From Acidocella sp. (lineage in GTDB: Bacteria > Pseudomonadota > Alphaproteobacteria > Acetobacterales > Acetobacteraceae): 5,414 nucleotides of DNA. The stretch covers positions 1 to 5,414 of the forward strand of contig JAQNCU010000222.1 of NCBI GenBank assembly GCA_029077775.1, written 5' to 3'. Positions 1-5,414 of the stretch are shown here, in pieces. The position numbers and the translations under genes were made by a program. Each line of letters begins with the position of its first letter. Position 1 is the stretch's first letter. The notes under the pieces are model-generated. The model did not search any database and was not told the origin of the DNA. It worked only from the letters and a program-made list of their open reading frames with translations.

Positions 1-345
1 GGGCTTTCACGCCTGCGGGTTCCCGCCGAGCCGCCCTGGGTGTTGAGACGATGTGGCGCGCGCCTGAGCGTGGCGGATTATATGCTCTATGGCTGGACGC
101 GTGTTTTGCGGTTTCAGGCCCGGCATATGGCGGTATCGGACCATGTGTTCGGCCTGAAATGGTCCGGCCATATGACCGCGCCGCGCCTGGGGGTTTTGTT
201 GCGGCATTTGCCGCCGGGCGTTACGGAAATTTATGTCCACCCCGCCACGGCGCGTGATGACAGGCTATGCGCCTTGATGCCCGATTATGAGCATGTCGAG
301 GAGTTTGCGGCCCTGATGGATTTAGAACTTATAGATCGCGGATAA
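1..345 (+). CDS. hpnK: HpnK, hopanoid biosynthesis-associated deacetylase (YdjC/ChbG-like), 3' part only
   Basis: This is the C-terminal 114 residues of a gene that begins left of the window; the frame is open from base 1, and the GTG at 40 is probably an internal valine codon. Recognition rests on the family's C-terminal signature: a GLSRLRVPAEPP stretch at the left edge, then SDHVFGLKWSGHMT (about residues 51-64), then LPPGVTEIYVHPAT (about residues 74-87) and an MPDYEH segment. HpnK belongs to the YdjC/ChbG carbohydrate deacetylases. In hopanoid producers it is thought to deacetylate N-acetylglucosaminyl-bacteriohopanetetrol on the way to composite hopanoids. The metal-binding Asp/His residues of the family lie in the N-terminal part and cannot be checked here. 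The frame ends in tandem in-frame stops TAA-TGA (343-348). The tail after EEFAALMD is short for the family as I remember it and lies within the 3' end of the opposite gene. A generic ChbG-like deacetylase is the main alternative. Confidence 0.78.
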   Translation, partial: GLSRLRVPAEPPWVLRRCGARLSVADYMLYGWTRVLRFQARHMAVSDHVFGLKWSGHMTAPRLGVLLRHLPPGVTEIYVHPATARDDRLCALMPDYEHVEEFAALMDLELIDRG

Positions 346-1188
346 TGACAACACGGCATCGTATTTCGACTCCGTGATCGGGCTTTCGGCGGCGCTGCCG
401 AGCAGGCGGTTGAAGGCCGTGCTGAGGTTGAGGATGGTGTGCGGGGTGGCGAAATAATCCGCCGACAGACCGATCCCGGCGGATTTGAACCCGGCGGCGG
501 CCTTATAGCGCCGGTAATGGGTGCTGGCGGCCTGAACCTGGCTGATGCCGAAATAGCCGTTCATGTACCGCGAATCGGCGATGGTGACGGTGGGACCGAC
601 GAACCAGGCGAAGGTTTGCGAGCTGCCCGGCATGGGCAGATAGGCCCCAATATCGCCGACATAGCCGTTGGTGGCGCCCAATTGCTTGCGGGCATCGACC
701 CGGATGGTGAGCGGAAACGCCTTGGCCAGCGTGTAGACCGCGAAGATTTTCAGCTCCGGCGCCGGGTGGATGGTGCCGAGGCCGCTCAACGCCACGCCAT
801 CAGAATGAGCGGAACGCCCGAGGTCGTAGGTGATGGCGGCACCGACGCTGACATGGCGGAAGCTGAACAGGTTGAGGCCGAAACCCTCCCCGGTGGAGGC
901 GAAGGCGATGTCTTTATAACGGACATCGAACACCGGCCCAGGCTGGAGTTGGTAGCGGCCAAGACCGTCAAAGGCCGGGGCGAATTGGGTGCCGAGCCCA
1001 AGCTCGACCTGCCAGGTGGGGATGGTGGGCTCATATAACCGTTGGAGCTGCACGCCGGAGGAATATTGCCACTCAGCCAGAGGTGACGGGGTTTGCGCGC
1101 TGGCCGGACGAGCGGCGAACACCATGGCGGTGGCAACAACCACAAAACCCCATCGCGCCAGACGCCGGGAGATCGAAACTCTGTGCAT
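322..1188 (-). CDS. MipA/OmpV family outer-membrane beta-barrel protein
   Basis: A 288-residue exported protein. The N-terminus is a classic Sec signal peptide: basic residues (SISRRLARW), a hydrophobic core around residues 13-26, and an ASA cleavage site, so the mature protein probably starts at Gln32. The mature part alternates polar and hydrophobic residues as in a beta barrel. It shows MipA/OmpV hallmarks: a W-Q-V-E-L-G-L-G start to the barrel (about residues 59-66), an aromatic/Gly-rich repeat pattern, and a last strand ending in Tyr-Lys-Phe, the C-terminal aromatic used for outer-membrane insertion. MipA was described in E. coli as a scaffold between MltA and PBP1B. Most homologues have no proven function, so a role in envelope structure or permeability is an inference. 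The ATG at 1188 is preceded by a weak AGG about 10 nt upstream. The 3' end overlaps hpnK by 24 bp, leaving no room for an intergenic terminator. Confidence 0.85.
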   Translation of the reverse strand: MHRVSISRRLARWGFVVVATAMVFAARPASAQTPSPLAEWQYSSGVQLQRLYEPTIPTWQVELGLGTQFAPAFDGLGRYQLQPGPVFDVRYKDIAFASTGEGFGLNLFSFRHVSVGAAITYDLGRSAHSDGVALSGLGTIHPAPELKIFAVYTLAKAFPLTIRVDARKQLGATNGYVGDIGAYLPMPGSSQTFAWFVGPTVTIADSRYMNGYFGISQVQAASTHYRRYKAAAGFKSAGIGLSADYFATPHTILNLSTAFNRLLGSAAESPITESKYDAVLSLSAIYKF

Positions 1189-1409
1189 GCTTTAAAACCT
1201 ATTCTGATAACAAGTTCATATACATGGAGTTCGCGGGGGTCCTGAACAATGACAAAAAACCCATGGTGGAGCCAAAAATTTCCAGCCCTGTGATGGATGT
1301 TGGCGGCGCTTGCGATTGACCGGGAATGCGGCGACACTCCGGCACAAAACATCGGGTTGCGGATGATGGCGGTGCCAGGAATGGTTGATGACGCGGTGGA
1401 GACGCGAAC
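1189..1409. promoter_or_regulatory. Divergent intergenic region between the outer-membrane gene and the carboxylase operon
   Basis: This 221-bp gap is the only non-coding stretch in the window and must hold the promoter of the outer-membrane gene and, if there is none further upstream, that of the carboxylase pair. It is AT-richer than its surroundings near 1191-1222 and 1250-1280, with A-tracts at 1254-1259 and 1273-1277. On the minus strand a weak -10-like TATATG (1222-1217) lies 18 bp after a poor -35-like TTCAGG (1246-1241), which would give a leader of roughly 20 nt. On the plus strand TTGACC (1316-1321) resembles a -35 box, but no good -10 follows at the right spacing. An imperfect inverted repeat (1338-1345 with 1372-1380, one bulged base) lies upstream of the carboxylase start. 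I recognise no LiuR-type or TetR-type operator. The open frames crossing the gap do not look like real proteins. Confidence 0.4.
1398..1401 (+). promoter_or_regulatory. Ribosome binding site (GGAG) deciding the GTG start of the carboxyltransferase gene
   Basis: GGAG lies 8 nt before the GTG at 1410. The in-frame alternatives (ATG 1419, GTG 1422, ATG 1431) have only GTGAG-like sequence very close to the start codon. This supports GTG 1410 as the start, although ATG 1431 would also leave the conserved protein intact. Confidence 0.5.
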
Positions 1410-3035
1410 GTGAGCCGCATGGTGAGCGCCATGGACACCGGAAGTGAGACGTTTGGGCGTAACGCGGCGATCAATGCCGGGCTTGCCGAAGCCCTGCGCG
1501 CCGCGGTGGCGCTGGCGGCCAGAGGCGGGCCGGAGGCGGCGCAGGCGCGGCATGTGGCGCGCGGCAAGATGCTGGCGCGCGCGCGGGTGGAGGGGCTGCT
1601 GGACCCTGGTACGCCGTTTTTAGAGATCGGCCAGCTTGCGGGCATTGGGCTTTATGATGGCGATGCCCCAGGCGGCGGGTTGGTGTGCGGCATTGGCCGG
1701 GTCAGCGGGCGGGAGGTGATGATCATCGCGAACGACGCGACCGTGAAGGGCGGCGTGTATTTTCCGATCACGGTGAAAAAGCACCTGCGCGCGCAGGAGA
1801 TTGCGATGGAGAACCATCTGCCATGTATTTATCTGGTGGATAGCGGCGGGGCGAATTTGCCGCATCAGGCCGAGGTGTTCCCCGATAAGGAGCATTTTGG
1901 CCGGATTTTTTTCAACCAGGCGAATATGAGCGCGCGGGGCATCGCGCAGATCGCGTGCGTGATGGGCCTGTCCACCGCCGGGGGGGCTTATGTGCCGGCG
2001 ATGAGCGATGAGACGGTGATTGTGCGTGGCGCCGGGGCTGAGAGCCAGGGGGCGATTTTCCTCGCGGGTCCGCCTTTGGTGAAAGCCGCGACCGGCGAGG
2101 TGATCAGCGCGACCGAACTTGGCGGGGCGGATACGCATGGCCGCAAATCAGGTGTGGCGGACCATATCGCCAAGGATGACCGCCATGCGCTGAGCATTAT
2201 CCGGGACATTGTGGCGCGGCTGAATACGGTGAAGGCCCCCGATATCGATATTATCGCGCCGATACCGCCGCGCTACGATCCGGCGGAGCTTTATGGGATT
2301 ATCCCCGCCGATGTGCGGGCCCCGTATGATGTACGGGAGGTGATCGCGCGGATCGTCGATGGCTCGGAAATGCATGAGTTCAAGCCATTATATGGGGCCA
2401 GCATCGTGACCGGCTTCGCGCGGATATGGGGGGTGCCGGTGGCGATCCTCGCAAATAACGGCGTGTTATTTTCAGAGTCAGCGCAGAAGGCCGCGCATTT
2501 TATCGAACTGGCCTGCCAACGCCGCACGCCTTTGGTGTTTTTGCAGAATATTTCAGGCTTTATGGTGGGCGGCAAATATGAGGCGGGGGGCATTGCCAAG
2601 GATGGCGCCAAGATGGTGACCGCCGTGGCCACGGCCTCGGTGCCCAAATTCACCGTGCTGATCGGCGGTAGCTTCGGGGCCGGGAATTATGGCATGTGCG
2701 GGCGCGCTTATGCCCCGCGCTTTTTGTTCACCTGGCCCAACGCCCGTATCTCGGTCATGGGTGGGGAGCAGGCGGCGAGCGTGATGGCGACGGTCAAGCG
2801 CGACGGCATTGAGGCCAAGGGGGGCACATGGTCGGCGGCGGCGGAGGCGGCGTTCAAGGCGCCGATCCGCAGCCGGTATGAGGATGAGGGCAACCCGTAT
2901 TTTGCCACGGCACGGCTATGGGATGACGGGATCATCGACCCCGCGCAGACGCGCGATGTGCTGGGGCTCGCGATTTCCGCCGCGCTGAACGCGCCGATTG
3001 CGGCGGCGCCGCGCTTTGGCGTGTTTCGGATGTGA
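1410..3035 (+). CDS. mccB: Methylcrotonyl-CoA carboxylase, carboxyltransferase (beta) subunit
   Basis: A 541-residue acyl-CoA carboxyltransferase, close to the roughly 535 residues usual for bacterial MCC beta. It transfers the carboxyl group from carboxybiotin to 3-methylcrotonyl-CoA, giving 3-methylglutaconyl-CoA in cytosolic leucine/isovalerate catabolism. It has two crotonase-fold domains. The N-terminal half carries QARHVARGK (45-53), NDATVKGG (108-115), LVDSGGANLP (142-151), the HFGRIFFNQANMSARG block (162-177) and TAGGAYVPAMSDE (189-201). The C-terminal half carries PYDVREVIARIVDGSE (305-320), FLQNISGFMVG (377-387), GGSFGAGNYGMCGRAY (419-434), MGGEQAA (450-456) and ARLWDDGIIDPAQTR (501-515), ending FGVFRM as MCC beta subunits do. 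SGGANLP and the C-terminal block favour MCC over propionyl- or acetyl-CoA carboxylases. Geranyl-CoA carboxylase (AtuC) is a less likely alternative. Five residues appear to be inserted at 208-212. The GTG start is chosen for its GGAG ribosome site. The gene is followed at once by the alpha-subunit gene. Confidence 0.93.
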   Translation: MSRMVSAMDTGSETFGRNAAINAGLAEALRAAVALAARGGPEAAQARHVARGKMLARARVEGLLDPGTPFLEIGQLAGIGLYDGDAPGGGLVCGIGRVSGREVMIIANDATVKGGVYFPITVKKHLRAQEIAMENHLPCIYLVDSGGANLPHQAEVFPDKEHFGRIFFNQANMSARGIAQIACVMGLSTAGGAYVPAMSDETVIVRGAGAESQGAIFLAGPPLVKAATGEVISATELGGADTHGRKSGVADHIAKDDRHALSIIRDIVARLNTVKAPDIDIIAPIPPRYDPAELYGIIPADVRAPYDVREVIARIVDGSEMHEFKPLYGASIVTGFARIWGVPVAILANNGVLFSESAQKAAHFIELACQRRTPLVFLQNISGFMVGGKYEAGGIAKDGAKMVTAVATASVPKFTVLIGGSFGAGNYGMCGRAYAPRFLFTWPNARISVMGGEQAASVMATVKRDGIEAKGGTWSAAAEAAFKAPIRSRYEDEGNPYFATARLWDDGIIDPAQTRDVLGLAISAALNAPIAAAPRFGVFRM

Positions 3036-3043
3036 GCCCGATG
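3032..3043 (+). promoter_or_regulatory. Translationally coupled junction between beta and alpha carboxylase genes
   Basis: The beta stop TGA (3033-3035) is followed by an ATG at 3041, only 5 nt away. An in-frame GTG at 3032 would instead give a 4-bp GTGA overlap. I prefer ATG 3041 because it gives MISSVLIANRGEIA, which lines up with the usual N-terminus of biotin carboxylases (M-x5-LIANRGEIA), with GTGAG (3032-3036) as a close, weak ribosome site. Either start implies translational coupling, as expected for subunits needed in equal amounts. Confidence 0.5.
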
Positions 3044-4936
3044 ATCTCCTCAGTCTTGATCGCCAATCGGGGTGAGATCGCGAGGCGGATCATCCGCACG
3101 GCGCGGCGCATGGGCATTCGCAGCATCGCGGTTTTTTCCGATGCCGATGCCGAGGCGCCGTTCGTGGCCGAGGCGGACGAGGCCATTTGCATCGGCCCGG
3201 CACCGGCGCGCGAGAGTTACCTCGCGATGGATAAAATCCTCGCCGCCGCCCGGACATCGGGCGCCGCCGCCATCCATCCCGGTTATGGGTTTCTCTCAGA
3301 ACAGGCTGATTTTGCCGCGGCGGTGATTGATGCGGGGTTGGTCTGGGTGGGCCCGAAGCCAGACGCCATCCGCGCCATGGGGCTGAAGGATGCCGCCAAG
3401 GCGCTGATGGCCAAGGCGGGTGTGGCGACCACGCCGGGCTATCATGGCGCGGACCAAGCCGAGGCACGATTGGAAGCCGAGGCCGAGGCGATTGGCTATC
3501 CGGTGCTTATCAAGGCGGTGGCGGGCGGTGGCGGCAAGGGGATGCGCAAGGTGGAGCGGGCGGGCGATTTCCCCGCCGCTTTGGCCGCCTGCCGCCGTGA
3601 GGCGATGGCCGCCTTTGGCGATGACCGGGTGCTGCTGGAGAGGTATGTCGCGCGACCCCGGCATATCGAGGTGCAGATTTTTGGCGATGGCTTCGGCAAT
3701 GTGGTGCATTTGTTCGAGCGCGATTGCTCCGTCCAGCGCCGCCACCAGAAAGTGATCGAGGAGGCCCCCGCGCCGGGCATGGATGAGACGGTGCGCGCGG
3801 CGATCTGCGAGGCGGCGGTGAAGGCGGGGCGCGCGGTGGATTATGAGGGTGCCGGGACCATCGAGTTCATCGCCGATGGCAGCGAAGGGCTGCGGGCTGA
3901 CCGCATCTGGTTCATGGAGATGAACACGCGGTTGCAGGTGGAGCACCCGGTGACCGAGGCGATTACAGGGCTGGATCTGGTGGAATGGCAGTTGCGGGTG
4001 GCCGCTGGTGAGAAGCTGCCGCTGGCACAAAGTGAGATTACGCGCACAGGCCATGCGATCGAGGCGCGGTTATACGCCGAGACCCCGGAGACCGGGTTTT
4101 TGCCCTCTATCGGCCGGATTGCGCATTTGCGGCTGCCCACACAGCAATTGCGGGTGGATAGCGCGGTGGAAGCCGGCACGGAGGTGACGCCCTATTACGA
4201 CCCGATGATCGCCAAGCTGATCGCGCATGCGGCGACCCGTGAGATGGCGGTGGGCAGGCTGGCCACGGCCTGCGAGGCGGTGGAGATCTGGCCCGTGAAT
4301 ACCAATGCCGCGTTCCTCGCCAGGGCATTGCGCGACCCGGTTTTTGGTGCGGGCGGTGTGGATACGGGGTTTATTCCGGCGCATATGGCGGCGCTCTGCA
4401 CGGCGGCGGTGCCATCAGATGGGGTGCTGGCGGCTGCCGCCATGGCACGCCTGGAGGCGGCGAAAATGCCCGCCGCGTGGCGGGGCTTTCGGCTCAACGC
4501 CCCGCCATCCCTGCTTGTGCGGTTGCAGCGCGAGGGCGTGGTCCATGAGATCGGGCCGGCATCACCGCCGGGGCGCGCGCCGAATGTGGTGGCGATGGGC
4601 GATGAGTTGGTGGTGTTTGACCAGGGCCATGCCTTTGCGTTCCGCGATGTGACCGCCACGCCGGGCATGGCGGATGCGGGCGGCGGCGATGGCACGATGA
4701 TGTCGCCCATGCCCGGGCATATTCTGAGCGTGGCCGTGGCGGAGGGCGAGCGCGTGGCCAAGGGGGCGGCGCTGGTGGTGATGGAGGCGATGAAGATGGA
4801 GTTGACCCTGTCAGCGCCGTTCGACGGGGTGGTGACGGGCCTTGTCGCCCGCCTTGGGGCGCGCGTGGCCGAAGGGGTGGTGCTGTGCCGGATTGAGGCG
4901 GACACGGCGCGCTCAGCGCCCGTTCAGGACCAGTAG
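3041..4936 (+). CDS. mccA: Methylcrotonyl-CoA carboxylase, biotin-carboxylase/biotin-carrier (alpha) subunit
   Basis: A 631-residue biotin-dependent carboxylase subunit (634 if GTG 3032 is used). It carboxylates its own biotin with ATP and bicarbonate and presents it to the beta subunit. The order of domains is: biotin carboxylase N-domain with LIANRGEIA (5-13) and HPGYGF (79-84); ATP-grasp domain with the glycine-rich loop GGGGKG (162-167), HQKVIEEAP (235-243) and EMNTRLQVEHPVTE (293-306), which keeps the catalytic Arg297 and Glu301; biotin carboxylase C-domain with EARLYAE (341-347); a linker/BT region (about 445-550); and a biotinyl domain starting near MSPMPGHI (about 554) with EAMKM (582-586), where Lys585 is the biotin attachment site. 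All catalytic motifs look intact. The length is a little below the 650-670 usual for MCC alpha, mainly in the BT region. Pairing with an MCC-type beta gene makes MCC the best call; geranyl- or propionyl-CoA carboxylase alpha subunits share the same layout. Its 3' end overlaps the convergent permease gene by 13 bp. Confidence 0.93.
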   Translation: MISSVLIANRGEIARRIIRTARRMGIRSIAVFSDADAEAPFVAEADEAICIGPAPARESYLAMDKILAAARTSGAAAIHPGYGFLSEQADFAAAVIDAGLVWVGPKPDAIRAMGLKDAAKALMAKAGVATTPGYHGADQAEARLEAEAEAIGYPVLIKAVAGGGGKGMRKVERAGDFPAALAACRREAMAAFGDDRVLLERYVARPRHIEVQIFGDGFGNVVHLFERDCSVQRRHQKVIEEAPAPGMDETVRAAICEAAVKAGRAVDYEGAGTIEFIADGSEGLRADRIWFMEMNTRLQVEHPVTEAITGLDLVEWQLRVAAGEKLPLAQSEITRTGHAIEARLYAETPETGFLPSIGRIAHLRLPTQQLRVDSAVEAGTEVTPYYDPMIAKLIAHAATREMAVGRLATACEAVEIWPVNTNAAFLARALRDPVFGAGGVDTGFIPAHMAALCTAAVPSDGVLAAAAMARLEAAKMPAAWRGFRLNAPPSLLVRLQREGVVHEIGPASPPGRAPNVVAMGDELVVFDQGHAFAFRDVTATPGMADAGGGDGTMMSPMPGHILSVAVAEGERVAKGAALVVMEAMKMELTLSAPFDGVVTGLVARLGARVAEGVVLCRIEADTARSAPVQDQ

Positions 4937-5414
4937 AGCGCCCGGCGGAGCACGCGATCCACCAGCGCGAAGAGTGAGATGGCGAGGCAGGCGAGGATGA
5001 ACAGGGCCGCGAACATCAGGCTTGTTTGGATGCGGGCATTGGCGTTGATCATGACGTAGCCGAGCCCGGCTGAGGCGCCCACCCATTCCCCGAGAATGGC
5101 CCCGATGGGCGCGATGGCGGTGGCGACCCGCAAGCCCGAGGCGAAAGCGGGCAAGGCGGCGGGCAGCCGGACATGGCGCAGCACCATGAAGGGCGAGGCA
5201 TCCATGGTGCAGGCGAGGTCCAGCCAGCCGGGGTCGGTGCGGCGCAGGCCATCGGCCAGGGAAGAGGTGATGGGAAAGAAGATGACCAGCATGGTCATGA
5301 TGATTTTGGACGACATGCCAAAGCCGAACCACAGCACGAGCAAGGGGGCGAGGGCGAAGACCGGGACGGCCTGGCTGAACACGAGAACCGGCATGAGCCA
5401 GCGTTGCAGGCTGG
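4924..5414 (-). CDS. ABC transporter permease, ThiX/SsuC (BPD_transp_1) type, 3' part only
   Basis: This is the C-terminal 162 residues of an inner-membrane permease whose start lies beyond the right edge. The frame is open to base 5414, reading SLQRWLMPVLVFSQ, so the Met at 5394 is probably internal. Hydrophobic segments at about residues 10-31, 36-52, 95-112 and 131-151 are likely membrane helices. Between them is the EAA loop that docks on the ATPase (DLACTMDAS to RLP, about 65-84), followed by GEWVGASAGLGYVM. SQAVPVFALAPLLVLWFG and DGLRRTDPGWLDLA closely resemble permeases annotated as hydroxymethylpyrimidine/thiamine-precursor transporters (ThiX) in alphaproteobacteria; sulfonate or taurine permeases (SsuC/TauC) are relatives. 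The substrate is therefore an inference, and the ATPase and binding-protein genes would be expected off the right edge. The usual Gly of the EAA loop is Asp here (visible residue 71). No riboswitch can be checked because the 5' end is missing. Confidence 0.85.
   Translation of the reverse strand, partial: SLQRWLMPVLVFSQAVPVFALAPLLVLWFGFGMSSKIIMTMLVIFFPITSSLADGLRRTDPGWLDLACTMDASPFMVLRHVRLPAALPAFASGLRVATAIAPIGAILGEWVGASAGLGYVMINANARIQTSLMFAALFILACLAISLFALVDRVLRRALYWS

Noticed and set aside
439..1038. 199-codon open frame on the plus strand, antisense to the outer-membrane gene
   Set aside because: The sequence is low-complexity, rich in Gly/Asp/Glu, with no recognisable domain. The opposite strand encodes a full MipA/OmpV protein with signal peptide and barrel end.
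1083..1319. Possible small gene in the divergent gap, plus strand, 78 codons
   Set aside because: Its first third is antisense to the signal peptide of the outer-membrane gene. It lacks a ribosome site and shows no recognisable features.
786..1553. 255-codon minus-strand frame spanning the divergent intergenic gap
   Set aside because: It overlaps both the outer-membrane gene and the start of mccB, is Pro/Ser/Arg-rich, and is not a plausible protein.
3296..4054. 252-codon open frame on the minus strand, antisense to mccA
   Set aside because: It has the His/Arg/Leu-rich composition typical of antisense frames in GC-rich genes, with no motif. It lies wholly inside the biotin-carboxylase domain of mccA.
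4195..4905. 236-codon minus-strand frame opposite the end of mccA
   Set aside because: Ser/Ala/Thr-rich shadow of the biotinyl and linker region. It is not in the same frame as the permease and has no domain.
4915..4951. Repeated AGCGCCCG on either side of the mccA stop, considered as a terminator stem
   Set aside because: The two copies are direct, not inverted, and there is no following T-run, so they cannot form a terminator hairpin.
1..5414. Defence island, CRISPR array, mobile element or novel biosynthetic system
   Set aside because: All the coding sequence is accounted for by known metabolic, envelope and transport families. There are no spaced repeats, transposase or terminal inverted repeats.

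Overview
The window is GC-rich DNA that looks alphaproteobacterial. The best fit is a hopanoid-producing lineage such as the Acetobacteraceae or other Rhodospirillales. That placement is an inference from the gene families (HpnK, a MipA/OmpV porin-like protein, a two-subunit methylcrotonyl-CoA carboxylase, a ThiX/SsuC-type permease), not from a marker gene. It reads as ordinary chromosomal DNA. I see no rRNA, tRNA, CRISPR array, insertion sequence, phage gene or origin.

Layout: (1) 1-345, plus strand: the C-terminal part of a hopanoid-associated deacetylase, HpnK, running in from the left edge. (2) 322-1188, minus strand: a complete MipA/OmpV-family outer-membrane protein with a signal peptide. 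It meets hpnK tail to tail with a 24-bp overlap. (3) 1189-1409: a 221-bp divergent intergenic region, the only place in the window with room for promoters. (4) 1410-3035 and 3041-4936, plus strand: a tightly coupled pair encoding the carboxyltransferase (beta) and biotin-carrying (alpha) subunits of a methylcrotonyl-CoA carboxylase. (5) 4924-5414, minus strand: the C-terminal part of an ABC-transporter permease that runs off the right edge and overlaps the end of the alpha gene by 13 bp.

Functionally, the core is the carboxylase pair. The alpha subunit carboxylates its own biotin using ATP and bicarbonate, and the beta subunit transfers the carboxyl group to 3-methylcrotonyl-CoA in leucine/isovalerate breakdown. 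The usual partner genes (isovaleryl-CoA dehydrogenase, 3-methylglutaconyl-CoA hydratase, HMG-CoA lyase) are not next to it on the right; what lies left of hpnK is not visible. The flanking genes have no obvious functional link to the carboxylase.

I found no convincing undescribed system. The points most worth a second look are small: an in-register reciprocal stop-codon overlap between hpnK and the outer-membrane gene, a five-residue insertion in the carboxyltransferase, and loss of a normally conserved glycine in the permease EAA loop.
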